64,000 nucleotides of DNA from Streptomyces sp. CB01580 (GCF_001905795.1 NZ_LIXJ01000006.1:186001-250000); one strand, 5' to 3'; numbered from the stretch's first letter, positions 43,106-52,541 are shown. The notes: generated by a model from the sequence alone, not told the origin. Program-made: numbers and translations.

Positions 43106-44063
43106 CGAAGCCCACTCTCGGGTCGGCGAGCGCGTACAGCACATCGGACAGCAGGTTGCCCAGCACGACCGCCGCGGTGGCGAGCACCGTGAGCGCGGCC
43201 AGCAGCGGGAAGTCGACGGAGGTGGCGGCCTGCACGGTGGCCGCGGCGATGCCCGGCCAGCTGAAGACCGTCTCGACGAGCAGGGCACCGGTGATCAGTT
43301 CGGGGACGCGGGAGCCGATGAGGGTGAGCATCGGCAGCATCCCGGAGCGCAGCGCGTGGCCGAGGAGCACGGTGCGTTCGCGCAGTCCGCGGGCGCGGGC
43401 ACCGCGCACCGGGTCCTCGTCGAGCGCGTCGGCGACACCCTGGCGCACGTAGAGGAAGAACCACGGCAGCTGCGAGATCCCGAGCACAGACGCGGGAAGC
43501 ACCAGATGACCGGCGACCTGGTCGAAGGTGACCGTGTCGCTGGCCGCGTCGGTGAGGCCGCCGGCCGGGAGCACGCCGAGTTTCAGGGCGAAGAACCAGA
43601 TGGCGAGCAGTCCCAGCCAGAACGCCGGGGCGGCTTCGAGGGTGTACGCGGCCGCGGAGACGCACCGGTCGAGCAGGCCGCCGGGGCGGCGGGCGGCCAG
43701 GACTCCGAGGCCCGTGCCGAGCACGATGGCGACGAGGAAGGCGGTCCCGGCGAGCAGCACGGACCAGCCGAGGCGCTCGCCGATGACGTCGGCGACGGGC
43801 TGGCGCATCACGCTGGATTCGCCGAGGTCGCCGTGGAGCGCGGCGGTCAGCCAGTTCCACCAGCGGGTCACCAGTGGCTGGTCGACGCCGAGATTGGCGC
43901 GCAGCTGGTCGAGGTTCTCCTGCGACGCGGTGAGCCCGGCGGTGCCCGCGTACGCCTTGACCGGGTCGAAGGGCGAGGCGGCGGCGACGGCGAAGACGCC
44001 GAACGTCACGGCGAGGAGGACGGGGACGGCGAGCAGTGCCCGCCGTCCCGCCATCCTGCCCAT
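43098..44063 (-). CDS. ABC importer permease (DppB/NikB type)
   Basis: A 321-residue permease with about six helices. The N-terminal segment has ANLGVDQPLVTRWWNWL, then GDLGESSVMRQPVADVI, the conserved pre-helix block of DppB proteins; the coupling loop reads GARARGLRERTVLLGHALR. ATG 44061-44063 (an in-frame ATG follows at 44054). It follows the binding-protein gene by 23 bases. Confidence 0.9.
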   Translation of the reverse strand: MGRMAGRRALLAVPVLLAVTFGVFAVAAASPFDPVKAYAGTAGLTASQENLDQLRANLGVDQPLVTRWWNWLTAALHGDLGESSVMRQPVADVIGERLGWSVLLAGTAFLVAIVLGTGLGVLAARRPGGLLDRCVSAAAYTLEAAPAFWLGLLAIWFFALKLGVLPAGGLTDAASDTVTFDQVAGHLVLPASVLGISQLPWFFLYVRQGVADALDEDPVRGARARGLRERTVLLGHALRSGMLPMLTLIGSRVPELITGALLVETVFSWPGIAAATVQAATSVDFPLLAALTVLATAAVVLGNLLSDVLYALADPRVGFDG

Positions 44064-44086
44064 CGGCCCCCAGGGGAGGCGGCGGC

Positions 44087-45691
44087 TCACTTCTTGGGCG
44101 TCCAGTCCTCGACGTTCCACCACGGGCCGGTGGCCAGGCCGTGGTCGTGCGGCTCGACCTGGGTGGTGAGCGCGCCGAACCGGTCCTTCACGACATAGAG
44201 GTGGTCGATGTGGGTGAGGAAGGTGTAGCCGGGGTCCTTCACCAGTTCGCGCTGGACGGTGTCGTAGGCGGCCTTGCGGGCGGCCTTGTCGCCCTTCCTG
44301 CGGCCTTCTTCGAGGGCCTGGTCGATGGTCTTGTTCTCGTACCGGGCCATGTTGTTGAAGCCGTCGCCCGCCAGGGAGGACTTCAGCAGGGAGTACTGGT
44401 CGAAGTCGGGGTCGGCGGGCGATCCGCCGCCGGCGAGGACCGCGTCCTGCTTCATCCGGGGCTCGATGACCTCCCAGGTGCCGGACTCGGTGGTGATGTC
44501 GATGCCGACCTTCTTGGCGTCGGAGGCGTAGGCGAGGGCGTGGTCCTGGCGGAGCTTGTCGCCGGTGAGGTACCAGAGCGGGAACGCGGCGCGCACGCCG
44601 TCCTTGACGCGGATGCCGTCCTTGCCCGGCTTCCAGCCGGCGCCGTCGAGGATCTCCTTCGCGGCGGCCGGGTCGTGGGCGCGTTCGGTGCCCTTGGTGA
44701 ACCACTCGCTGTCGGTGGGGACGGGACCGTGGGCGGGCCGGCCCTCGCCGTTGAGGATGGAGTCGACCATGGCCTGCCGGTCGACGGCGACGTCCAGGGC
44801 GCGCCGGATCGCGGTGTCGCCCGTGACCTTGTTGTGCGTGGGCAGGGTCACGTTGCGGTAGTCGTAGGTGGTGGCGGCGTACGTCTTCGTGCCGCTGTCC
44901 TTGGCGAAGCCCTTGGCCAGGATGGGCGGCAGGATGGCGCCGTCGAGCTCGCCGGAGCGCAGCCTGGTGGCACGCACGTCGTCGTCCTTGATGATCACCA
45001 TGGTGAACTTCTTCACCTTCGGCGCGCCGCCCCAGTAGTCGGGGTTGGCCCGGAAGCTCAGCTTCTCGCCCTTGGACCACTTGGTGAGCAGGTAGGGGCC
45101 GGTGCCGACGGGGTGGGTGGTGAAGGCGCCGGTGTTGACGTCCTGCCCCGCCGCGACGTGTTCGGGGGCGATGGGCAGGACGGTGCGCTGGGCAAAAGGC
45201 GCATAGGGGTACTTGAGGTGGAAGACGACGGTGTCCTCGCCGCTCGCCTCGACGCTCTTCAGTGCGTCGAGCTCGGTGCGGGAGGCGTTGTTCGTCCTCG
45301 GGTCCAGGATGGTGCGGTAGGTGAAGACCACGTCCTTGGCACCGAACGGCTTGCCGTCGCTGAACTTCACGCCCTTGCGGAGCCGGTAGGTGTACGTGAG
45401 CCCGTCGGCGCTCACCTCGGGCAGGGCGGTGGCCAGCGCGGGGCGCAGCTTCATGTCCGCGTCGAGGGTGAGCAGCCCGTCGAATATCTTGGAGTTGCCG
45501 TCCTTGCCGTAGCCCAGGAGCGGGCTGAGGCTGTCGGGCTCGTACGCGATGCCGACCACCGCCGAGTCGCCCGCCCCGGAGCCGGAGCCGCCGCCGTCCT
45601 GGCCGCTCGGCTTCGAGCAGGCCGCCGCGGACAGCGCCAGCACGGTCGCCAGTGTCACGGCGACCGCTCCCCGTATCGATCGGCCCGTCAT
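44087..45691 (-). CDS. ABC importer substrate-binding lipoprotein (family 5, peptide/nickel type)
   Basis: A 534-residue lipoprotein. The signal ends in a lipobox LSAAAC (Cys25), followed by a Gly/Ser linker and a large bilobed domain of the SBP_bac_5 family (YTYRLRKGVKFSDG, PVGTGPYLL, ANPDYWGG). It should sit on the outer face of the membrane and deliver substrate to the permeases encoded just downstream. Start ATG 45689-45691; an in-frame GTG three codons earlier is possible. Substrate class (peptide, nickel or metallophore) cannot be told from sequence. Confidence 0.9.
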   Translation of the reverse strand: MTGRSIRGAVAVTLATVLALSAAACSKPSGQDGGGSGSGAGDSAVVGIAYEPDSLSPLLGYGKDGNSKIFDGLLTLDADMKLRPALATALPEVSADGLTYTYRLRKGVKFSDGKPFGAKDVVFTYRTILDPRTNNASRTELDALKSVEASGEDTVVFHLKYPYAPFAQRTVLPIAPEHVAAGQDVNTGAFTTHPVGTGPYLLTKWSKGEKLSFRANPDYWGGAPKVKKFTMVIIKDDDVRATRLRSGELDGAILPPILAKGFAKDSGTKTYAATTYDYRNVTLPTHNKVTGDTAIRRALDVAVDRQAMVDSILNGEGRPAHGPVPTDSEWFTKGTERAHDPAAAKEILDGAGWKPGKDGIRVKDGVRAAFPLWYLTGDKLRQDHALAYASDAKKVGIDITTESGTWEVIEPRMKQDAVLAGGGSPADPDFDQYSLLKSSLAGDGFNNMARYENKTIDQALEEGRRKGDKAARKAAYDTVQRELVKDPGYTFLTHIDHLYVVKDRFGALTTQVEPHDHGLATGPWWNVEDWTPKK

Positions 45692-45724
45692 ACTCCGCAC
45701 ACCCCTTGTTGATGATCGACTGTT

Positions 45725-45743
45725 ATTGCAAATCAATCGCAAT
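45725..45743. promoter_or_regulatory. Inverted repeat upstream of the ABC importer operon
   Basis: ATTGC-aaatcaatc-GCAAT lies 33 bases upstream of the binding-protein start in a markedly AT-rich patch (45718-45752), a fitting position for a promoter-overlapping operator. It is not a clear match to Fur, Zur or Nur boxes that I know. Role is inference. Confidence 0.4.
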
Positions 45744-45920
45744 TAAACAGCAGGTAAAGGGGTGCCCGGTACCGGGGCGACGGGACAAGGGGGCGAGGGA
45801 CCGCGTCCGCGCCGCCAACTCCCTCCGCCCGGCGGTCCGTTCCTCCCTCCCGGTCACGGCACGGAAAGTTCCACCGGTTCCGCGACGGCGTACGGACACG
45901 CCCGGCGGATGCCGGGGCCG

Positions 45921-46889
45921 TCAGTGGGCCGCTCCCGCCGGGAGGACCGCGATCCGGCCGGTGGTGGCACCGTCGGCGACGCGCTGGACGGCGTCCGCCG
46001 CGCCGGACAGCGCCACGCGTTCGCTGACGAGCGGCTCGACGACGCCCTTCGCGACGAGCCGGGAGAGTTCGTCGTGGCAGGCGAGGACCGCTGCCGGGTC
46101 CTTGGCGGCGTAGAGACCCCAGTGGAGTCCGAGGACGGAGTAGTTCTTGACGAGCGCGTGGTTCAGGGCCGGGGCGGGTACGACGCCGCTCGCGAAGCCG
46201 ACGACGACGATCCGGCCCTCGAAGGCGACGCACTTGACGGACTTGGCGTACGCGTCGCCGCCGACCGGGTCGTAGACGACATCGGCGCCGCGCCCGCCGG
46301 TGAACTCCTTGACCGCCGTGACGATGTCCTCGGTGCGGCGGTCGACGACCAGGTCGCAGCCGAGCGCGGCGGCGGTCCGCGCCTTCCCGGGCCCCGAGAC
46401 GACACCGATGACAGTGGCTCCGGCGGCCTTGCCGAGCTGGACGGCCGCGCTGCCGACGCCACCGGCCGCCGCGTGGACCAGGAGGGTCTCGCCCTCCTGG
46501 AGGCGGGCGCGGCGGTGCAGCCCGAACCAGCCGGTCTGGTAGCCGATGTGCAGCGCGGCGGCCTCGGCGTCGTCGAGGGATGCCGGGGCCGGCAGGAGCG
46601 CCGACGCGCCCGCGACGGCGTAGTCCGCGAATCCGCCGTCCGGCAGGGCCGCCGTGGCGAGCACCCGGCGCCCGTCCGGCGTCTCGCCGCAGATCTCCAC
46701 GCCGGGTGTGAACGGCAGCGGGGGCCGCACCTGGTACTGCCCCCGGCAGAGCAGCGCGTCGGGGAAGTTGACGTTCGCCGCGCGCACCCTGAGCAGCACC
46801 TGGCCCTCCCCGGGCACGGGGCGTCCGGTCTCTTCGAGCCGCATCACCTCGCCCGGCTCGCCGTTCCGGTGCACTCGCCATGCCTGCAT
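45921..46889 (-). CDS. Zinc-free quinone oxidoreductase (MDR family)
   Basis: A 322-residue NADPH:quinone-reductase-like enzyme. N-terminal GroES-like domain with ANVNFPDALLCRGQYQ and PFTPGVEICG; Rossmann domain with HAAAGGVGSAAVQLGKAAG (about residue 140); C-terminal GLHWGLYA. No zinc-ligand cysteines are seen. ATG 46887-46889 with GGAGG upstream. Reduces quinones or enoyl/alkenal substrates with NADPH in the cytosol. A TetR-type palindrome lies about 60 bases upstream, suggesting induction by a small ligand. Confidence 0.9.
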   Translation of the reverse strand: MQAWRVHRNGEPGEVMRLEETGRPVPGEGQVLLRVRAANVNFPDALLCRGQYQVRPPLPFTPGVEICGETPDGRRVLATAALPDGGFADYAVAGASALLPAPASLDDAEAAALHIGYQTGWFGLHRRARLQEGETLLVHAAAGGVGSAAVQLGKAAGATVIGVVSGPGKARTAAALGCDLVVDRRTEDIVTAVKEFTGGRGADVVYDPVGGDAYAKSVKCVAFEGRIVVVGFASGVVPAPALNHALVKNYSVLGLHWGLYAAKDPAAVLACHDELSRLVAKGVVEPLVSERVALSGAADAVQRVADGATTGRIAVLPAGAAH

Positions 46890-46948
46890 GAGGGGCCTCC
46901 ACAACGCTGTCGAACACGGTCGGCGAAACCATCGCCGCAGCGCATACT

Positions 46949-46960
46949 AAGCAGTCGCTT
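46949..46960. promoter_or_regulatory. TetR-type operator-like palindrome
   Basis: AAGC-agtc-GCTT, inside CTAAGCAGTCGCTTGG, about 60 bases upstream of the quinone oxidoreductase start. The form resembles operators of TetR-family regulators of acyl-CoA and lipid genes (TAAGC...GCTTA). No TetR gene lies beside it. Confidence 0.45.
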
Positions 46961-47008
46961 GGCTCCTGGGAACGGTCCGGCCACCGGGACGCTCCCCCGG
47001 CGGCCGGT

Positions 47009-47317
<309 letters not shown>

Positions 47318-47384
47318 CTAACCTGAATGGGGACGGATGGGCCGAGTCCCTCCGTGTTCCCGGTGGACGAAAGGAAAACTGTTC

Positions 47385-47957
47385 GTGACCAGCACCGCCT
47401 CCCTCTCCCCCGCCCAGGCCGCGGCCCGGCTCGCGGAGTTCACCGTCGTCGACGTGCGGGCCCCCGGCGAGTACGCCTCCGGGCACGTCCCCGGCGCGCT
47501 GAACATCCCGCTGGACCGCCTCCCCGAGGCGGTGCCCGCACTCAAGTCGGCCGCCGCCCGCGGTCCGCTGCTCATGGTGTGCGCCTCCGGCGTCCGCTCG
47601 ACCCGGGCCTGCGACATCCTCGCGGCGGCCGATGTCGACGCCACGACCCTGTCGGGCGGGACGTCGGGCTGGGAGAACGAGGGCCGTGCGCTCGACCGGC
47701 CCGCCGGCGCCCGGACGACCTGGCCGATGGAACGTCAGGTCCGGCTCGCCGCGGGTTCCCTCGTGGTGGCGGGGCTGCTGACGGGCCTGCGCTTCCCGGC
47801 CGCGCGCTGGATCTCCGCCGGTGTCGGCGCCGGGCTGGTCTTCTCGGCCGTGACCAACACCTGCGGCATGGCGGCGGCCCTGTCGAAGCTGCCGCACAAC
47901 CGCGCCCCGCGCCCCGCCACGGACCTGGACGCGACGCTGCGGGCCCTCCAGGGCTGA
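47385..47957 (+). CDS. Rhodanese with C-terminal membrane segment (YgaP-like)
   Basis: A 190-residue protein. The N-terminal rhodanese domain (about 1-105) has VVDVRAPGEYASGHVPGA and the active-site loop CASGVRS with Cys66. The C-terminal part (about 110-170; LAAGSLVVAGLLTG, ISAGVGAGLVFSAV) is a DUF2892-type membrane hairpin ending in TNTCGMA. Known relatives (YgaP) transfer sulfane sulfur at the membrane. GTG 47385 follows AAGGA. It diverges from a CstR-like regulator across a shared operator, so it is likely induced by persulfide or sulfide stress. Confidence 0.9.
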   Translation: MTSTASLSPAQAAARLAEFTVVDVRAPGEYASGHVPGALNIPLDRLPEAVPALKSAAARGPLLMVCASGVRSTRACDILAAADVDATTLSGGTSGWENEGRALDRPAGARTTWPMERQVRLAAGSLVVAGLLTGLRFPAARWISAGVGAGLVFSAVTNTCGMAAALSKLPHNRAPRPATDLDATLRALQG

Positions 47958-48030
47958 CCCACGCCGCACCCGGCGCACGGGGGCCGGCCGCGCGAGCGCG
48001 TGACCGACCCCCTGCGCTCGTGCCGACGGG

Positions 48031-49326
48031 TCAGACCTCGTCCCGGACGAGGGCCAGCAGCCGGTCGAGGACCCGCGGGCCCCCGGCGCGCAGCCCGTCG
48101 TGCTCGTACTCGTTCGTGACCCAGGTGCGCAGCCCGCGGATCGCCTCCGCCGTCCGCAGCGCGTGCCCGGTGTCGACGTACATGTCGTCGTGGTAGACGG
48201 CGGCGGCGACCGGCACCTCGTTGACGGCCAGGCGCTCGGGGGCGTAAAGCGGTGCCCAGTCGGTGCGGTCGGCCAGCAGATGGGCGGTCTCGCGCAGCGG
48301 ACGCAGCGCCGGGTCGACCTCGAAGTGCCAGGGGTGGATGGTCTCCCCGGTGAACAGGACCGGGCCGTCGCCCTCCAGCGCGGCGACCGCGTCGAACTGC
48401 GGGAATTCGGCGCGCACCCGCTCGGCGGACCAGGCGGTGGGGCGTTCGTCCTGCGCGTAGATCGCCTCGTGCATCAGTGCGTACAGCGGATGCCCGGCGA
48501 ACGAGGTGGCCGCGCGCACGGCCTCCTGGAAGGTGTCGGAGAGTTCGGTTCCGTGCGGGGTGCGGACGAAGGCGTTCTCCAGGAGGTAGTGCAGCTGGTG
48601 GCTGCCGTTGCCGCTTCCCAGCATGATGCCGAGCGACTGGAATCCTTCGGGCGTCAGCCGGTGCCCGGCGCTCTCGGGGCGGTGTTCCGCGAGGTGGGCG
48701 GTGATCCGCCGGGCACGCTCGACGTCCTGCGGATAGCGGGCGTAGTGGGCGGCGACCTTGCGCTCGACCCGCGGATAGGCGGCCCGGTAGACGTCGTCGG
48801 CGTGGGCGTCGAGGGAGGGCAGTCCGCCGGTGATGAGGACGGCCTTCAGCCCCTCGGGGGCGGCCGACAGATAGCGGACGGCGCAGAAGCCGCCGAAGGA
48901 CTGGCCGAGGACCGTCCACGGCTCGATGCCGGTCAGCCGGGTCCGGATCAGCTCGCAGTCGCGCACGATGGCGTCGGCCCGGAAGTGCGCGAGATGGTCG
49001 GCCTGCTCGCGCGGGCCGCCGCGCAACGGCAGGGTCTGCCGGTTGGCCGGGGTGGACAGGCCGGTGCCGCGCTGGTCGAGGAGCAGTACGCGGAACTCCC
49101 GCAGGGCCCGGCCCAGCCATGCCTCCGTGCCGACGAAGCGCCGGGCGCCGAAACCGGGACCGCCCTCCAGATAAACCAGCCAGGGCAGCTCCTCCCCGGC
49201 GCTGCCGCTCGCCACGGCCTCCCGGCCGAAGATCTCGATCTGTTCGCCGCCCGGGTCCGCGTGGTCGAGCGGGACCGTGAAACGACGGTCGGTGAAGACC
49301 ACGCCGGGGTGCCGGTAACTGCTCAC
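48031..49326 (-). CDS. Proline-iminopeptidase-like serine peptidase (S33 family)
   Basis: A 431-residue alpha/beta hydrolase. It has the proline iminopeptidase segments YLEGGPGFGARR (oxyanion region), LLDQRGTGLSTP and nucleophile LGQSFGGF, and a C-terminal AAAVYHDDMYVD that should hold the acid and His. Start GTG 49324-49326 with CAGGAG upstream; the frame continues to 49542 but that part is not conserved-looking. Probably cytosolic (no signal seen), removing N-terminal proline or other residues from peptides. Transcribed alone, convergent with the rhodanese gene. Confidence 0.88.
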   Translation of the reverse strand: MSSYRHPGVVFTDRRFTVPLDHADPGGEQIEIFGREAVASGSAGEELPWLVYLEGGPGFGARRFVGTEAWLGRALREFRVLLLDQRGTGLSTPANRQTLPLRGGPREQADHLAHFRADAIVRDCELIRTRLTGIEPWTVLGQSFGGFCAVRYLSAAPEGLKAVLITGGLPSLDAHADDVYRAAYPRVERKVAAHYARYPQDVERARRITAHLAEHRPESAGHRLTPEGFQSLGIMLGSGNGSHQLHYLLENAFVRTPHGTELSDTFQEAVRAATSFAGHPLYALMHEAIYAQDERPTAWSAERVRAEFPQFDAVAALEGDGPVLFTGETIHPWHFEVDPALRPLRETAHLLADRTDWAPLYAPERLAVNEVPVAAAVYHDDMYVDTGHALRTAEAIRGLRTWVTNEYEHDGLRAGGPRVLDRLLALVRDEV

Positions 49327-49459
49327 AAGGTGCTCCTGAGTCCGATGTGCCGCGGACAGTTCAGCACACGGCCGCGGCACGGCCCGCCGCACCCCGTGGA
49401 CGCGGGCCCCGTCCCCGGTCCCGGAGGGCGGCCGGGCGGAGGCGGACGCGGTGCGCGTC

Positions 49460-49735
49460 CTACCTGCCGCGCCGGTAGCTGCTGCCGTCCCTGGGCCGGA
49501 CCAGCAGCCCGGAGACCACCAGATACCGGCGCAGCGCCGCACAGTCCTCGTGCACCGTCGACAACGCCTCGTCGACCTCCCGTTCGGTATAGCTCCGGTC
49601 GCGCTCGAAGAACCTCTCCGCGAGGTGCGTCAGCAGTTGTTCGCGGCGGGCCGTCCTACGCGGGATCGCGGTCAGACGGCCGTGCGAGAAGAGGGACTCG
49701 ACCTGACGGGAATCGCTTGCGTGGTTGTCGGACAT
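49460..49735 (-). CDS. DUF2087 domain protein
   Basis: A 91-residue protein whose body (LTAIPRRTARREQLLTHLAE, YTEREVDEALSTVHEDCAALRRYLV, GLLVR) matches DUF2087, a small winged-helix-like domain often attached to ArsR-type regulators. Here it stands alone. The tail has RDGSSYRR, typical for the family. Start ATG 49733-49735 has a weak ribosome-binding site; an in-frame start at 49771 would add 12 residues. Probably nucleic-acid related, but no function is known. Confidence 0.75.
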   Translation of the reverse strand: MSDNHASDSRQVESLFSHGRLTAIPRRTARREQLLTHLAERFFERDRSYTEREVDEALSTVHEDCAALRRYLVVSGLLVRPRDGSSYRRGR

Positions 49736-49810
49736 GGCACGGAGCGTCGCAGGCACCCGGTCCGCGGGCAAAGCATTTTCACCGCGCGGTCCGTCGGTGG
49801 ACGCAGCACG

Positions 49811-50006
49811 TCAATAGCCCCGTACGTCGGGCCGGTGCCGCTGCACGCCGTCGCGGTCCAGGATCCGGGCGAAGGTCTCGTACCGCTCGTCCTCCCCCTG
49901 GGCCTGCCGGGGTTCGACGCCCCTCGGCGACGCAGTGCGCGGCGAGAGCCCCGGCGACCTCGCCGACGTTCCACTCCACGGGGTGGAGCCGGTAGCGGCC
50001 GTCGAC
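49811..50006 (-). pseudogene. C-terminal remnant of an FAD-dependent oxidoreductase, frameshifted
   Basis: Minus-strand translation gives VDGRYRLHPVEWNVGEVAGA then LAAHCVAEG in one frame, then VEPRQAQGEDERYETFARIL and DRDGVQRHRPDVRGY-stop in another. The pieces join if one G is removed from a GGGG run at 49920-49923. Together they resemble the extreme C-terminus of the FAD-dependent oxidoreductase family with the HPVEWNIGEAAG-type block. Sequence above 50006 no longer looks coding, so the gene has lost most of its 5' part as well. Confidence 0.7.
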
Positions 50007-50147
50007 TCCGGAGCGGCAACCGTCAAGGGGCTGGGGCGACTTCCTGCGCGCGCAAGGGCGCCCGTCGCCGCCGCTCCGCCGTGCCCGTACGGTGTGACCG
50101 ACAATCCATGGGTGATCACTCACCCCCCGTGACGAAGGCGGTTCCTC

Positions 50148-51122
50148 ATGTCCCTGTTCGATCTGCCCGTCGAGGAGCTGCGCGACCACCGCAGCCGGTC
50201 GGTGGAGCCGGCGGACTTCGACGCGTTCTGGTCGAAGACGCTCGACGAAGCACGGTCGTACGAGCTCGGCGCCCGGTTCGAGCGGTGCGCGGACACGGGG
50301 CTGAGGACGGTCGACGTGTACGACGTGACGTTCGCGGGCTTCGGCGGTCACCCGGTGAAGGGCTGGTTCGTGCTCCCCGCCGGTACCACGCGGCCGCTCC
50401 CCGTGGTCGTCGAGTTCATCGGCTACGGCGGCGGGCGGGGCCTGCCGCACACCCATCTGCTCTGGGCTTCGGCCGGGTTCGCCCACTTCGTGATGGACAC
50501 CCGGGGCCAGGGCAGCGGCTGGATGGCCGGCGACACCCCCGACCCGGTGGGCAGCGCACCCGCCTTCCCCGGCTTCATGACCCGGGGCATCGAGGACCCG
50601 CACTCCTACTACTACCGGCGCGTGTTCACCGACGCGGTGCGGGCGGTGGAGGCGGCCCGGTCGCATCCGCTGGCCGACGCGGCGCGCACCGCGGCCGTCG
50701 GCGAGAGCCAGGGCGGCGGCATCGCGCTCGCCGTCGGCGGGCTGATATCCGATCTGGCGGCGGTCGCGCCGGACGTCCCGTTCCTGTGCGACTTCCCCCG
50801 CGCGCTGACCGTCACCGACCGCAATCCGTACCGCGAGGTGGGCAACTACCTCAAGACGCACCGGGGCCGGGCCGAGCGGGTGAGGACCACTCTCTCCTAC
50901 TTCGACGGGGTGCACTTCGCCGCGCGCGGACGGGCGCCCGCGCTGTTCTCGACGGCCCTGGAGGACATGACCTGCCCGCCGTCGACCGTCTTCGCCGCCT
51001 ACAACGCCTACGCCCACCCGGACAAGGCCATCGAGGTGTACGACTTCAACGACCACGAGGGCGGCGGGCCGTTCCAGAAGGCCGTGCAGCTCGGCTGGCT
51101 GCCCGGAAAGCTGACCTCCTGA
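50148..51122 (+). CDS. Acetyl xylan esterase / cephalosporin-C deacetylase (CE7)
   Basis: A 324-residue esterase of carbohydrate esterase family 7. It starts MSLFDLPVEELRDH, has RGQGSG near residue 125, nucleophile GESQGGG (about 185), and acid/His in the C-terminal part (EDMTCPPS for Asp; NDHEGGG for His). Length and all family blocks are complete. No signal peptide, so it acts inside the cell on imported acetylated xylo-oligosaccharides. ATG 50148. It is followed by an MFS gene 138 bases downstream in the same direction, not clearly co-transcribed. Confidence 0.92.
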   Translation: MSLFDLPVEELRDHRSRSVEPADFDAFWSKTLDEARSYELGARFERCADTGLRTVDVYDVTFAGFGGHPVKGWFVLPAGTTRPLPVVVEFIGYGGGRGLPHTHLLWASAGFAHFVMDTRGQGSGWMAGDTPDPVGSAPAFPGFMTRGIEDPHSYYYRRVFTDAVRAVEAARSHPLADAARTAAVGESQGGGIALAVGGLISDLAAVAPDVPFLCDFPRALTVTDRNPYREVGNYLKTHRGRAERVRTTLSYFDGVHFAARGRAPALFSTALEDMTCPPSTVFAAYNAYAHPDKAIEVYDFNDHEGGGPFQKAVQLGWLPGKLTS

Positions 51123-51260
51123 CCGGACACGGCACGCGTCCGGCGCGCCGCCCGCAGGCTGGACGGGCCGTCCGGGAGAGGGGGCCCGCCGCTCCCCGGC
51201 GGGCGCGCACCGGGCGCGCCCCGTGGAGCATCGCACCGCCGTACGCGTACGCCCCGCCCG

Positions 51261-52481
51261 GTGCGTACGACCGGGACGGGCGGGGCGGCACCGGCGCGCG
51301 CCCTCTCCGGGGGCACGACGCTGCTGTTCGCCGCCGCGTCGGGGACGGCGGTGGCCAATGTGTACTTCGCGCAGCCCCTTCTGGCCACGCTGGGCCGGGA
51401 GTTCGGGATCGGCGCGGCCACCGTGGGCGTCGTCGTCATGCTGACCCAGGTCGGATACGGTCTCGGGCTGTTCCTGCTCGTGCCGCTGGGCGACCTGCTC
51501 GACCGGAGGCTCCTGGTGGTGACCCAGCTGGCGGCGGCGCTCATCGCGACCGGCACGGCGTCCACGGCACCGGTCCTGCTCGCCGCCCTGGCCGGGGTGG
51601 GCTTCCTCGCGGTGGTGACCCAGACCCTCGTGGCCTTCGCCGCGTCACTGTCCGCCCCGGACCGGCGCGGTCGCACGGTCGGCCTGGTCACCAGCGGAAT
51701 CGTGATCGGCATCCTCCTCGCCCGTACGGTCTCCGGTGCGCTGGCCGACCTGGCGGGCTGGCGATCGGTGTATCTCGTCCCGGCCGCCCTGACCTCCGTC
51801 CTCGCCCTGGCCCTGTTCCGCGTGCTGCCGCGCCGGCCGACCCCTCCCGCCCAGATGCGGTACGCGCGGCTGCTGCGTTCCACGCTGCTGCTGTTCGTGG
51901 AGGAACGCCTGCTCCGGGTCCGGGCCCTGCTCGCCCTGCTGGTCTTCGCCGCCTTCAGCACGCTGTGGAGCTGCGTCGCACTCCCGTTGAGCGAGCCGCC
52001 GCTGTCGCTGTCGCACACCGCGATCGGCGCGTTCGGGCTCGCCGGGGCGGCGGGCGCGCTCGCGGCGGCACCGGCCGGGCGGCTGCACGACCGCGGTCTC
52101 GCCGGGTGGACGACCGGCGTCGCGCTGGCGCTGCTCACCGTGTCGTGGCTGCCCCTGGCCCTCGTCCGGCATTCGCTGTGGGCCCTGGTGATCGGGGCGG
52201 TGCTCCTCGATCTCGCCGTCCAGGCCGTCCACGTCACCAACCAGAGCATGATCTACGCGGCCCGCCCCGACGCGGGCAGCCGTCTGATCGGCGGCTACAT
52301 GGTCTTCTACTCCGTGGGCAGCGCCACCGGCGCCGTCGCCTCGACGGCCGTGTACGGGATGGCCGGATGGGGTGCGGTGTGCGCGCTCGGCGCCGCGATC
52401 AGCGCGCTCGCCCTCCTCCTGTGGGCGGCGACCCGCAGGGGCACGGCTCCGGCCCGGGCCGTCGGCGCGCCCGCGGGATGA
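51261..52481 (+). CDS. MFS transporter
   Basis: A 406-residue membrane protein with about 12 helices. Helix 1 reads GTAVANVYFAQPLLATLGREFG and the 2-3 loop LGDLLDRRLLV; both are typical of the YnfM/arabinose-efflux type DHA1 transporters. Start GTG 51261. Substrate unknown; efflux is likely. It ends 60 bases before a convergent gene, with a shared hairpin between them. Confidence 0.87.
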   Translation: MRTTGTGGAAPARALSGGTTLLFAAASGTAVANVYFAQPLLATLGREFGIGAATVGVVVMLTQVGYGLGLFLLVPLGDLLDRRLLVVTQLAAALIATGTASTAPVLLAALAGVGFLAVVTQTLVAFAASLSAPDRRGRTVGLVTSGIVIGILLARTVSGALADLAGWRSVYLVPAALTSVLALALFRVLPRRPTPPAQMRYARLLRSTLLLFVEERLLRVRALLALLVFAAFSTLWSCVALPLSEPPLSLSHTAIGAFGLAGAAGALAAAPAGRLHDRGLAGWTTGVALALLTVSWLPLALVRHSLWALVIGAVLLDLAVQAVHVTNQSMIYAARPDAGSRLIGGYMVFYSVGSATGAVASTAVYGMAGWGAVCALGAAISALALLLWAATRRGTAPARAVGAPAG

Positions 52482-52495
52482 CCGCGCGGGCGGCG

Positions 52496-52534
52496 CGCGG
52501 GGAGGCGCCGGAGCGTTCGCCGCGCCTCCCCGCG
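52496..52534. terminator. Bidirectional hairpin terminator
   Basis: Twelve-base complementary arms (52496-52507 and 52523-52534, core GGGGAGGCG / CGCCTCCCC) lie between the convergent MFS and nitroreductase genes. No U-tract. Confidence 0.75.
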
Positions 52535-52541
52535 GCGGTCG

